Assembly: GCF_030929495.1 (NCBI RefSeq)
Contig: NZ_JAVFWN010000011.1
Location: forward strand, 124,001 to 188,000
DNA from: Nocardioides sp. LHD-245
GTDB lineage: Bacteria > Actinomycetota > Actinomycetes > Propionibacteriales > Nocardioidaceae
DNA length: 64,000 nt
Reading direction: 5' to 3'
The first letter of the stretch is position 1. Every line of letters begins with the position of its first letter. The translations under genes were made by a program, and so were the position numbers. Shown here piece after piece: positions 7,434 through 15,487 of the stretch. Under the pieces are notes generated by a model. It was not told the origin of the DNA and ran no database searches. It saw only the letters and a list, made by a program, of their open reading frames with translations.

Positions 7434-8624
7434 ATGGACTTCGACCTGCCCGAGAGCGCCCTGGCCGTCCGCGAGGGCGTCGCCGCCGTCGCCGCGCGCT
7501 ACGACCACGCCTACTGGTCGCGCTGCGAGGAGGAGCACCGCTTCCCGCGGGAGATCTTCGACGACCTCGGCGCCGGCGGCTGGTTCGGCCTGTGCATCCC
7601 CGAGGAGTACGGCGGCGGTGGGCAGGGCCTGCTCGAGCTGGCGGTCGCCAACATGACGCTGTGCGCCTCCGGCGGTGTGGCCGGCACCTTCTTCTACGTC
7701 ACCACGCCGGGCTTCGGCGCCATGACGCTCACCCGGCACGGCACCGACGAGCAGAGGCAGCGGATCCTGCCGGGCCTCGCCGACGGCTCACTGCAGTTCT
7801 GCCTCGCGCTCACCGAGCCCGACGCCGGCAGCAACGCCATCGAGATCAAGACCGCCGCCCGCCGCGACGGCGACGAGTTCGTCATCAAGGGCCAGAAGGT
7901 GTGGATCTCCAACGTCGAGAACGCAGACTGGATGATCGCGGTCACCCGCACCGTCCCCGCCGCCGAGACCACCGCCCGCGGGCTGTCGCGCACCGCCGGG
8001 TTCACCCTGCTCCTCGTCGACGTGAAGCAGGCGCTGGCCGACGGCACCCTGTCGTACACGCCGATCCCCAAGATGGGCAGCAACATCCTGCACTCCAGCC
8101 AGGTGTTCCTCGACGACGTACGTGTGCCGGCGGCCAACGTGATCGGTGAGGTCGATGCCGGCTTCGCCGTGCTGTGGGACGTCCTCAACCCGGAGCGGAT
8201 CCTCGCCGCGTCCGGCGGCATCGGCACCGCCGACGCGGCCCTCGCGATCGCCTGTGACTACGCCCGGCAACGCGAGGTCTTCGGTCGTCCGATCGGCGCC
8301 AACCAGGGCCTGCAGTTCCCGCTGGCGCAGATCAAGGCCAAGACCGAGCTGGGCCGGCTGATGACGTACCAGGCGGCGTGGCTCTTCGACCAGGGCCGGC
8401 CCTGCGGCAACGAGGCCAACGTCGCCAAGCTCACCGGCGCCCAGGTCGGCTGGGAGGCGGCCAACCAGGCCTTCCAGACCCTCGGCGGGATGGCCTACTC
8501 CAAGGAGTACCCGGTCGAGCGGATCTTCCGCGATGCCCGGATCGCCAAGAACATCCCCGTCGCCGAGGAGCTCGTCCTGGCCCACATCGGCACCCAGATG
8601 CTGGGGCTGCCGAGGAGCTACTGA
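7434..8624 (+). CDS. Acyl-CoA dehydrogenase family protein
   Basis: The product has 396 residues, full length for the family, an FAD flavoenzyme that introduces a 2,3 double bond into acyl-CoA. The three domains are visible: the N-terminal helical part (RFPREIFDDLGAGGWFGL), the middle beta domain (ALTEPDAGSNA, KVWISN), and the C-terminal helical domain (ERILAASGGIGTADAALA, QREVFGRPIGANQGLQFPLA). AGGAG precedes the ATG. It is the second gene of the TetR-controlled unit and ends 7 nt past the stop of the convergent GGDEF-EAL gene. The short-chain-type YEGT catalytic Glu near the C-terminus is not present (ARIAKNI), so the base may sit elsewhere as in long-chain types. Confidence 0.9.
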   Translation: MDFDLPESALAVREGVAAVAARYDHAYWSRCEEEHRFPREIFDDLGAGGWFGLCIPEEYGGGGQGLLELAVANMTLCASGGVAGTFFYVTTPGFGAMTLTRHGTDEQRQRILPGLADGSLQFCLALTEPDAGSNAIEIKTAARRDGDEFVIKGQKVWISNVENADWMIAVTRTVPAAETTARGLSRTAGFTLLLVDVKQALADGTLSYTPIPKMGSNILHSSQVFLDDVRVPAANVIGEVDAGFAVLWDVLNPERILAASGGIGTADAALAIACDYARQREVFGRPIGANQGLQFPLAQIKAKTELGRLMTYQAAWLFDQGRPCGNEANVAKLTGAQVGWEAANQAFQTLGGMAYSKEYPVERIFRDARIAKNIPVAEELVLAHIGTQMLGLPRSY

Positions 8625-10381
8625 CGCGACAGCGCCCGGGCCACCATCCCCAGGGATCCGGCCGGGACACCGGGGCTGTAGAGGTAGCCCTGCACCTCGT
8701 CACACCCTCGCCGGCGCAGGTACTGCTCCTGCTCGGCCGTCTCGACGCCCTCGGCGACGACCGTCATGCCCAGGGCGTGGGCCATCACGATGATCGCGTC
8801 GACGATCGCCGCGTTCTCGGCGGAGTCGATCTCCTGCACGAAGGACCGGTCGATCTTGATCCGGTCGATGGGGAACCTGGTCAGGTAGGCGAGGCTGCTG
8901 TAGCCGCGACCGAAGTCGTCGATGACGATCGAGACGCCGAGTGAGCGCAGGGACTGGAGCGTCGCGACGACATCGCCGTGATCCTCGATGAGCAGACCCT
9001 CGGTGATCTCGACCTCCAGCTGCGACGGCTCGATGCCGGCGTCCGCGATGGCCGTGGCGATCTCCTCCAGCCAGGCCTGCCCCCGCAGCTGGCGTGGGGA
9101 GACGTTGACCGCGAGCCGCAGTGGGCGGCCCAGCTGCTCCTGCACCCGCGCCAGCGCGGCACAGGCGGTGGTGAGGACCCAGGCGCCCAGCTCGGCGATC
9201 ATCCCGCCGTCCTCGGCGACCGGGATGAAGCGGTCCGGCGGTACGGGGCCCAGGGACGGGCTGGCCCAGCGGGCCAGCGCCTCGACGCCCACCACCTCGC
9301 CGGTGCCGAGGTCGACCTGGGGCTGGTAGACCAGCGAGAGCTCATCCTGGTCCAGCGCTTGTCGCAGCGCGGCGGACAGAGCGAGCCGGTCGTTGTTGTC
9401 CACCAGCATCTGCGGCTCGAACCAGCGGATCGCGTTCCGGCCGGCCGCCTTCGCCTGGTCGAGTGCGATGTCGACGTGCTTGAGCAGCGCCCCCGGATCC
9501 CTGCCGTCGGCGGGGAAGCGCACCGCACCCAGGCTGGCCGTGACGGCCAGCTCGTAACCGTGGAGCACCACCGGCGCGAGGACGTCGGCCATCAGCTCCT
9601 CCAGCCGCCGGTCCAGCTCGGCGCCCGAGCCCGGCTCGGCGAACACGATGACGAACTCGTCGCCCCCCAGACGCGCCACCAGGTCGTCGGTGCCGGACCA
9701 CGCCAACAACCGCTCCGCGACGACGATCAGCAGCTCGTCCCCGATGTGGTGGCCCAGCGAGTCGTTGACCCGCTTGAAGTGGTCGAGATCGAGCAGCACC
9801 AGCGCGAGGTCAAGCGAACTCCGCTCGGCCCGCTCCAGCGCCTGGTCGAGGTGCCGGACGAGCAACGAGCGGTTCGGGAGGTTGGTGAGACTGTCATGGG
9901 TCGCGACGTGCTCGACGCGGCGGCGGTCCTCGATCCGGTGGCTGATGTCGAACGCCACCACGAGGAAGCCGCCCGCCGCCCCCTCGTCGGGGGCGAGGGG
10001 GACGATCGCCTCGTAGACCGGCACCGTGGTGCCGTCCTCGCGGCGGTAGGTCCACTCCGCCTCGTTCCCTGCCTCGTGGGCGAGGACCGGCGAGCCGTCC
10101 GGGTAGCGCTGTCGCTCCGCGCCGTCGATCTCGACGAGAGAGCGGCCGACGAGCTCGCACTGCTCGCGGCCGACGAGCGCCGCCGCCGCAGGGTTGGCGA
10201 TCCGGATCCGGCCGGACGCGTCGGTCGCCAGGATGCTGAACGGGATCGAGTCGACGATCGCGCCCGCGAGCGCGTCGCTCTCCGCCCCGGGGTCCGTCAC
10301 CCCTCCCCCATCGGCCCGGAGCCCGGCGATCAGAGCGGACCGGGACCTTGGTCCTGGGGTGCGCCGCCGAACGGTCGGCAT
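8618..10381 (-). CDS. PAS-GGDEF-EAL cyclic-di-GMP signalling protein
   Basis: With the start at ATG 10381 (GAGGAA 8 nt upstream) the product has 587 residues. A PAS domain occupies about 40-150, a GGDEF domain follows with intact GGDEF at 239-243, and an EAL domain carries intact EAL at 367-369 and YQPQVDL. GGDEF domains make cyclic di-GMP and EAL domains hydrolyse it; both look catalytically intact. The inhibitory I-site (RxxD five residues before GGDEF) reads GTDD, so the Arg is missing. There is no membrane segment, so a cytoplasmic sensor is likely. GTG 10300 is a possible later start. It is divergent from a glycosyltransferase whose activity could be under c-di-GMP control. Confidence 0.9.
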   Translation of the reverse strand: MPTVRRRTPGPRSRSALIAGLRADGGGVTDPGAESDALAGAIVDSIPFSILATDASGRIRIANPAAAALVGREQCELVGRSLVEIDGAERQRYPDGSPVLAHEAGNEAEWTYRREDGTTVPVYEAIVPLAPDEGAAGGFLVVAFDISHRIEDRRRVEHVATHDSLTNLPNRSLLVRHLDQALERAERSSLDLALVLLDLDHFKRVNDSLGHHIGDELLIVVAERLLAWSGTDDLVARLGGDEFVIVFAEPGSGAELDRRLEELMADVLAPVVLHGYELAVTASLGAVRFPADGRDPGALLKHVDIALDQAKAAGRNAIRWFEPQMLVDNNDRLALSAALRQALDQDELSLVYQPQVDLGTGEVVGVEALARWASPSLGPVPPDRFIPVAEDGGMIAELGAWVLTTACAALARVQEQLGRPLRLAVNVSPRQLRGQAWLEEIATAIADAGIEPSQLEVEITEGLLIEDHGDVVATLQSLRSLGVSIVIDDFGRGYSSLAYLTRFPIDRIKIDRSFVQEIDSAENAAIVDAIIVMAHALGMTVVAEGVETAEQEQYLRRRGCDEVQGYLYSPGVPAGSLGMVARALSRQ

Positions 10382-10417
10382 CGTCGGGTTCCTCGACGTA
10401 CGGCGCGGCGCCGTGCC

Positions 10418-10423
10418 TAGGGT
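10418..10423 (+). promoter_or_regulatory. -10 box of glycosyltransferase promoter
   Basis: TAGGGT lies 22 nt before the GTG start of the glycosyltransferase, with a purine-rich ribosome-binding site (GGGAAGGGG, about 10432-10440) in between. The assignment rests on TANNNT and position. Confidence 0.35.
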
Positions 10424-10445
10424 CGAGTCGAGGGAAGGGGATCTC

Positions 10446-11870
10446 GTGGGTTGGTTGCAGCGAGCAGTGGGACTGCTCATTCTCGGGACGGCGCTGGCCG
10501 GCGCCGGCCTGCTCTGGTGGTCGGTGTCGGACACGGCTCGGGGCCGGGCGGCGCCGTCCGACGGCCTCGTCCTCGGGGCCTGGCACATCCTCTACGACAC
10601 GGAGGCGCCGACGGTGCCGACCCTGGCTGCCGCCGGGGGCCTGGCCCTGCTCTTCGCCGCGGGTGTCGCGGCGCTGGAGCGGCGGATCGCCACCCGGGCA
10701 CGTCGCAGCGACGACGGCGCCGGGCTGCCGCTCTCCCCCCGACACGTGATGGCCGAGACCCGCGGGGTCTTCCACGGCCCGGTCACCCTCACCGTCCTGG
10801 TGCCGGCCCACGACGAGGCGCAGGGCATCGCGGCCACGCTCGCCTCCCTCGCCGGCCAGTCGCGCCCGCCCGACCGGATCGTCGTCGTTGCCGACAACTG
10901 CACCGACGACACCGCGGAGATCGCGCGCCGCTCGGGGGCCGAGGTGGTCGAGAGCATCGGCAACCGGCACAAGAAGGCCGGCGCGCTCAACCAGGCGCTG
11001 ACCCGGATCCTGCCCGGGCAGGGCGAGAACGACCTCGTCATGGTGATGGACGCCGACACCGTGCTCGACGACGGCTTCCTCGACGCGGTGGTGCGCCGGA
11101 TGACCGACGACCGCGCACTGATGGCGGTCGGCGGCCTGTTCTACGGCGAGGAGGGCAAGGGCCTGATCGGGCAGTTCCAGCGCAACGAGTACACCCGCTA
11201 CGCCCGCGACCTGCGCCGCCGCCGGGGCCGGGTGTTCGTGCTGACCGGCACGGCCACGGTGTTCCGTCCCCGCGCCCTGCGCACCGTCGCCGCCGAACGC
11301 GGCCGGCTGCTGCCCGGCGTCCCGGGCGACGTCTACGACACCCTCGTCCTCACCGAGGACAACGAGATCACGCTGGCCCTCAAGGCCCTCGGCGGCCTCA
11401 CCCTCTCGCCGGCCGAGTGCACCGTCGTCACCGAGGTGATGCCGACCTGGCGGTCGCTGTGGGCCCAGCGGCTGCGCTGGCAGCGCGGCGCCCTGGAGAA
11501 CCTCGGCGCCTACGGCCTGCGTCCTGCCACCTTCCGCTACTGGGCCCAACAGCTCGGCATCGGGTACGGCGTCATCGCGCTGTTCTCCTACCTGCTGCTC
11601 ATGCTCCTCATGGCACTCTCCTTCGACAGCTGGGTCTGGTTCCCGTTCTGGCTCGGCACCGGCCTGGTGTTCACCGTCGAGCGGATCGTGACGGTGTGGC
11701 ACGGCGGCTGGCGGGCTCGGCTGCTCGCGGCGACGCTCTTCCCCGAGCTGGTCTACGCGCTCTTCCTCGACATCGTCTACCTGAAGGGCATCATCGACAT
11801 GTCACTGGGCCGCAACGCCGACTGGAAGCACGTCGTGAGCACCCCTCGCGGCGCCCGGGTGGACGCATGA
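10446..11870 (+). CDS. Membrane-bound processive family 2 glycosyltransferase
   Basis: The product has 474 residues from GTG 10446. Two N-terminal membrane segments (about 6-27 and 57-76) precede a cytoplasmic GT2 domain with TVLVPAHDE (116-124), DAD (202-204), TED (303-305) and QRLRW (341-345), the catalytic set of processive synthases such as cellulose, hyaluronan or poly-GlcNAc synthases. Several C-terminal membrane helices follow. It probably polymerises and exports a surface polysaccharide from UDP-sugars; the sugar is not predictable. In-frame codons upstream of 10446 overlap the divergent gene and were rejected. The stop overlaps the start of a 77-residue membrane peptide (ATGA). Confidence 0.88.
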   Translation: MGWLQRAVGLLILGTALAGAGLLWWSVSDTARGRAAPSDGLVLGAWHILYDTEAPTVPTLAAAGGLALLFAAGVAALERRIATRARRSDDGAGLPLSPRHVMAETRGVFHGPVTLTVLVPAHDEAQGIAATLASLAGQSRPPDRIVVVADNCTDDTAEIARRSGAEVVESIGNRHKKAGALNQALTRILPGQGENDLVMVMDADTVLDDGFLDAVVRRMTDDRALMAVGGLFYGEEGKGLIGQFQRNEYTRYARDLRRRRGRVFVLTGTATVFRPRALRTVAAERGRLLPGVPGDVYDTLVLTEDNEITLALKALGGLTLSPAECTVVTEVMPTWRSLWAQRLRWQRGALENLGAYGLRPATFRYWAQQLGIGYGVIALFSYLLLMLLMALSFDSWVWFPFWLGTGLVFTVERIVTVWHGGWRARLLAATLFPELVYALFLDIVYLKGIIDMSLGRNADWKHVVSTPRGARVDA

Positions 11871-12100
11871 GCCACCTGATGGGCACCCCGCTGCTGTCGT
11901 CGCTGGGCATCGTGTTCCCCGAGTCGTTGGTGCGCTCGCACGCGTTCGCGGTCCTGGCCGCGTTCGTCGCGATCAACACGATGGTCTACGTGACCCTGGC
12001 GGTGGCCAAGGCACTGCCGAAGGTGTTCGTCGGCGACCACCTGCCGCGGACCTACGAGCGAGCGGAGACCCGGAGCATCCATCCCGACGGGCCGCGCTGA
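11867..12100 (+). CDS. Small single-pass membrane protein coupled to the glycosyltransferase
   Basis: The product has 77 residues. Its ATG overlaps the glycosyltransferase stop (ATGA at 11867-11870), a sign of translational coupling. One hydrophobic helix (about residues 25-48, VRSHAFAVLAAFVAINTMVY and on) is followed by a short charged tail (DHLPRTYERAETRSIHPDG). It matches no family I recognise. Position suggests an accessory or stabilising subunit of the synthase, comparable in role to small partners of other polysaccharide synthases. A strong hairpin lies 39 nt after its stop, marking the end of this operon. Confidence 0.6.
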   Translation: MSHLMGTPLLSSLGIVFPESLVRSHAFAVLAAFVAINTMVYVTLAVAKALPKVFVGDHLPRTYERAETRSIHPDGPR

Positions 12101-12138
12101 GGGGCCGCGCCGAGGGGCTGCGGCGAACATGCCTGGGC

Positions 12139-12178
12139 GTCGGGCCGCGACCTCTGGGGGGGTCGGTCGCGGCCCGAC
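12139..12178. terminator. Strong hairpin between convergent operons
   Basis: A perfect 14-bp stem (GTCGGGCCGCGACC with its complement, 12139-12152 and 12165-12178) encloses a 12-nt loop. It lies between the plus-strand glycosyltransferase operon and the minus-strand glnE. There is no T-run, as is common for actinobacterial terminators. It could act for both strands. The rest of 12101-12270 holds no gene; a 10-bp palindrome GACACGTGTC is at 12235-12244. Confidence 0.6.
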
Positions 12179-12270
12179 ATCGGACATCATGACATACCAA
12201 CGGTTCATTTGGGCCGGTTGGGTGAGCATTGCCTGACACGTGTCCATCTACGTGAACAGCGGCCCTCTGG

Positions 12271-15198
12271 CTACTCCCAGAACACCCGATCGACGACCGC
12301 GTGGGCATGCCGCGCGACCCGCAGGTAGTCGTCGAGGAGGCGGTCGGTCTCGGAGAGCTGGTAGCCGAGGATGCCCGCCACCGCGCGGCGCTCCAGGAGC
12401 GCGCGGGGGAACTCGTCGCCGCCCCGGCCGCGCGCGAGGAGGACGGCGTTGCGAACCCGGGTGGCGAGGCGCCAGGCGGTGCCGAGCGTCTGCGCGTCGT
12501 CGTGGGTGATCAGGCCGGCCTCGGCCGCCGCCTCCAGCGCAGGGAGGGTCTGGGTGGTGCGCAACCCGGGGACCTCGGCGCCGTGCCGCAGCTGGAGCAG
12601 CTGGACGGTCCACTCGATGTCGGCCAGCCCCCCGCGCCCCAGCTTGAGGTGGAGGGCCGGGTCCGCTCCCCGCGGGAGACGCTCCTTGTCGACCCGGCCC
12701 TTGATCCGGCGCACCTCGACCACGTCGTCCTCGGTGAGGCCGCCGACCGGGTAGCGCAGCGGGTCGACGAGCGCGGTGAACCGGTCGCGCAGGCCCTGGT
12801 CGCCGACGACGGCGTCGGCGCGCAGCAGGGCCTGAGCCTCCCAGACATGGGACCACTTGGCGTAGTAGGCGGCGTACGCCTCCAGCGTCCGCACCAGCGG
12901 GCCCTGGCGCCCCTCGGGGCGCAGGTCGGCGTCGACGACGAGTGCCGGGTCGGGGCCGGGCACCGCGAGCACCCGGCGCACCTCCTCGGCGACGATCCGC
13001 GCGAAGGTCGCGGCCTCGTGGGCGTCGGTGCCCTCGACCGGGTCGTGCACGAAGAGCACGTCGGCATCGCTGCCGTAGGACAGCTCGAAGCCGCCGTAGC
13101 GGCCCATCGCGATGACCGCCATCCGGGTCGGCGCGTCGTCGATCCCGCGGGCCCGGAGAGTCGACTCGATCGCGCCCTGCAGGGTCGCCTCCAAGGTCGC
13201 GTCGGTGAGCCGGGTCAGCGCGTTGCCGACGTCGATGACGTCGACCAGCCCGAGGACGTCACCGGCGGCGATGCGCAGCAGCTCGCGGCGGCGCACCGCA
13301 CGCAGGGCGAGCACCCCCTTCTCGAAGCCCTGCTGACGGCGGCCGGTGGCGAGCATCTCCTCGGTCAACGCGGCCGAGCCGAGCGGGCGCAGATCGCCGC
13401 CGAGGAGCCGGACGCCGGCCGGCTCGCGCTCCAGCAGGTCGGTGCAGTAGCGGGAGGTCGCGAGCAGGTGGGCCAGCCGCTCGGCGGCCTCGCCCTCGTC
13501 GCGCAGCGTCGAGAGGTACCACGGCGTGCGGCCCAGCGCCTCGCTGATCCGGCGGAAGCCGAACAGCCCGCCGTCCGGGTCGGAGCACTCGGCGAACCAC
13601 TGCAGCATGGCGGGCAGCAGGGTGCGCTGGATGGCCGCGGTGCGGCTGACACCGGACGTCAGCGCCTCCAGGTTGCGCAGCGCGGCCTGGGGGTCGGCGT
13701 ACCCGAGCGCGGCCAGCCGCTCGCCCGCGGCCTCCGAGGACAGGCGCACCTCGTCGGAGCCGATCCGGGCGACCGCGGTGAGCAGCGGCCGGTAGAAGAT
13801 CTTCTGGTGCAGCCGGCTGACCTCGCGGCGGTGGTCCTGCCAGGTCTCCTCGAGCTGCTTGCGCGACTCCTTGAGGAAGCCCAGGCTGCGTCCGAGGCGA
13901 CGCAACGACGCCTCGTCGGCCGGGAGGACGTGGGTGCGCTGCAGCCGGTGGAGCTGGATCCGGTGCTCCAGCTGACGCAGGAAGGCATACGCCCGGTGCA
14001 GCGCCTCGCCGTCCTCGCGGCCCACGTAGCCCCCCTCCGTCAGGCGGGCCAACGCGCTCAGGGTCGTCGGCGGCCGGATCGAATCATCGGCGCGGCCGTG
14101 CACCAGTTGGAGCAGCTGGACAGCGAACTCGACGTCGCGCAACCCACCGGCGCCGAGCTTGAGCTGGCGGTCCGCCTCCTTGGCCGGGATGTGCTCGAGG
14201 ACCCGCCGTCGCATCGCCCGGGCGGCGTCGACGAAGCCCTCCCGGCCCGCGGCCGACCACACCATCGGCGCGGTCATCGCGACGAACTCGGCACCGAGCG
14301 CGAGATCGCCGGCGACCGGGCGCGCCTTGAGCAGCGCCTGGAACTCCCACGGCTCGGCCCAGCGCTCGTAGTAGCTCTGGTGGCTGGCGAGGGTCCGGCT
14401 CAGCGGCCCCGCCTTGCCCTCGGGACGCAGCGCCGCGTCGACCGGCCAGATGGTGCCCTCCGCGGTGTGGTCGGCGCAGACCTGCATCAGCTGCGCGGCC
14501 AGGCGCGCGGCGACCCGCTCGTCGCCGTCGTGCACGAAGAGCACGTCGACGTCGGAGACGTAGTTGAGCTCGTGGCCGCCGCACTTGCCCATCGCAACAA
14601 CCGCCAGCCGGGTGTCGTCGGCCGCCGCGCCCAGTCGCACCCGGGCGACCGCGAGCGCCGCGTCGAGCGTCCCGGCCGCGAGATCGGACAGCTCCGCGGC
14701 CGCGTCGTCCACGCCGAGGTGGTGGGTCAGGTCGCGCGCGGCGAGCCGCAGCAGGTGGCGGCGGTACTCCACGCGCAGCGCGTCGACGGCCTCCCGGTCG
14801 GGCTTCCCGGCGACCGCGTCGAGGAGCGCAGCACGCACGGCCCAGGCCGCGGGCCGGGTCGACCCCAGCGCCGGGTCGGCGAGCTCACGCCAGTGCGTCG
14901 GGTGGGTGGCCAGATGATCGGCCAGCGCCGCGCTCGCGCCGAGGACACCGAGCAGCCGCATCGCGGTCCCCTCGTCGTCGCGGACCGCGGCCAGCAGCGC
15001 GGCGCGCTCGCCCGTCTCCTCAGCGGCCTCGGCGAGGCGGCACAGCCCCCGTAGCGCGGCGTCCGGGTCGGCGGTGCGGCCCAGCAGCGCGAGCAGGTCC
15101 GTGCCGCCCGGCCCGAGCTGCTCGAGGTCCGCGACCGCCCGGTCGAGGTCGACGAAGCCGAGTCTGAGCAGCTCGGTGCGCGGCGTGGCCCGGATCAC
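12271..15198 (-). CDS. glnE: Bifunctional glutamine synthetase adenylyltransferase/deadenylyltransferase
   Basis: The product has 975 residues from GTG 15198, close to the usual 950-1000. It adds or removes AMP on glutamine synthetase in response to nitrogen signals. Two nucleotidyltransferase halves are visible, each with a DxD core: YVSDVDVLFVHD in the N-terminal half and YGSDADVLFVHD in the C-terminal half. Each is followed by a helical domain. GGGAAGGGA stands just before the start. The frame stays open further upstream through the 91-bp repeats, but that extension is repeat-derived and low in coding character. glnE next to glnA2 is the arrangement known from mycobacteria and streptomycetes. 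Confidence 0.95.
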   Translation of the reverse strand: MIRATPRTELLRLGFVDLDRAVADLEQLGPGGTDLLALLGRTADPDAALRGLCRLAEAAEETGERAALLAAVRDDEGTAMRLLGVLGASAALADHLATHPTHWRELADPALGSTRPAAWAVRAALLDAVAGKPDREAVDALRVEYRRHLLRLAARDLTHHLGVDDAAAELSDLAAGTLDAALAVARVRLGAAADDTRLAVVAMGKCGGHELNYVSDVDVLFVHDGDERVAARLAAQLMQVCADHTAEGTIWPVDAALRPEGKAGPLSRTLASHQSYYERWAEPWEFQALLKARPVAGDLALGAEFVAMTAPMVWSAAGREGFVDAARAMRRRVLEHIPAKEADRQLKLGAGGLRDVEFAVQLLQLVHGRADDSIRPPTTLSALARLTEGGYVGREDGEALHRAYAFLRQLEHRIQLHRLQRTHVLPADEASLRRLGRSLGFLKESRKQLEETWQDHRREVSRLHQKIFYRPLLTAVARIGSDEVRLSSEAAGERLAALGYADPQAALRNLEALTSGVSRTAAIQRTLLPAMLQWFAECSDPDGGLFGFRRISEALGRTPWYLSTLRDEGEAAERLAHLLATSRYCTDLLEREPAGVRLLGGDLRPLGSAALTEEMLATGRRQQGFEKGVLALRAVRRRELLRIAAGDVLGLVDVIDVGNALTRLTDATLEATLQGAIESTLRARGIDDAPTRMAVIAMGRYGGFELSYGSDADVLFVHDPVEGTDAHEAATFARIVAEEVRRVLAVPGPDPALVVDADLRPEGRQGPLVRTLEAYAAYYAKWSHVWEAQALLRADAVVGDQGLRDRFTALVDPLRYPVGGLTEDDVVEVRRIKGRVDKERLPRGADPALHLKLGRGGLADIEWTVQLLQLRHGAEVPGLRTTQTLPALEAAAEAGLITHDDAQTLGTAWRLATRVRNAVLLARGRGGDEFPRALLERRAVAGILGYQLSETDRLLDDYLRVARHAHAVVDRVFWE

Positions 15199-15233
15199 CG
15201 GAGTCCCTTCCCTCGTCTTGCCGCCAGGCGGGG

Positions 15234-15324
15234 GGCAGCGTGGCGCCCGCGCGCAGCGCATCGGAGGCAAGCATGGGCCCGAAGGGTCCGTGCGCAGCCT
15301 TCGATAGGCGACACGCTCGGCCCC
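15234..15324. repeat. Intergenic repeat element, copy 1 (91 bp)
   Basis: This segment is identical over 91 bp to 15393-15483. Its ends form an imperfect terminal inverted repeat: AGCGTGGCGC (from 15237) and GCGACACGCT (15309-15318), 9 of 10 positions pairing. A diverged relative with the same ends is at 52111-52211. It carries no gene. Confidence 0.85.
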
Positions 15325-15392
15325 ACAGTCACAGGACCGTTCCCTGGTGCCGCCAGGCGGCCGCAACCACCGACCGCCTCGACCGCGCGGCC

Positions 15393-15483
15393 GGCAGCGT
15401 GGCGCCCGCGCGCAGCGCATCGGAGGCAAGCATGGGCCCGAAGGGTCCGTGCGCAGCCTTCGATAGGCGACACGCTCGGCCCC
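15393..15483. repeat. Intergenic repeat element, copy 2 (91 bp)
   Basis: This is the second, identical copy, 159 bp downstream of the first and ending 4 bp before the glnA2 stop codon. The 68 bp between the copies (15325-15392) are unique except for a CCGCCAGGCGG segment that also precedes copy 1 as CCGCCAGGCGGG. The direct repeat probably arose by duplication of a 159-bp unit. Confidence 0.85.
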
Positions 15484-15487
15484 GACA

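Noticed and set aside
12301..15054. A 917-codon open frame on the plus strand
   Set aside because: It is the antisense shadow of glnE. The minus-strand frame carries both nucleotidyltransferase motifs, and the plus frame is low-complexity Arg/Gly/Val/Ala with no domain.
15199..15429. Upstream extension of glnE with a repeated MPPMRCARAPRC
   Set aside because: The repeated peptide comes from the two 91-bp DNA repeats. GTG 15198 has a ribosome-binding site and begins the conserved protein.
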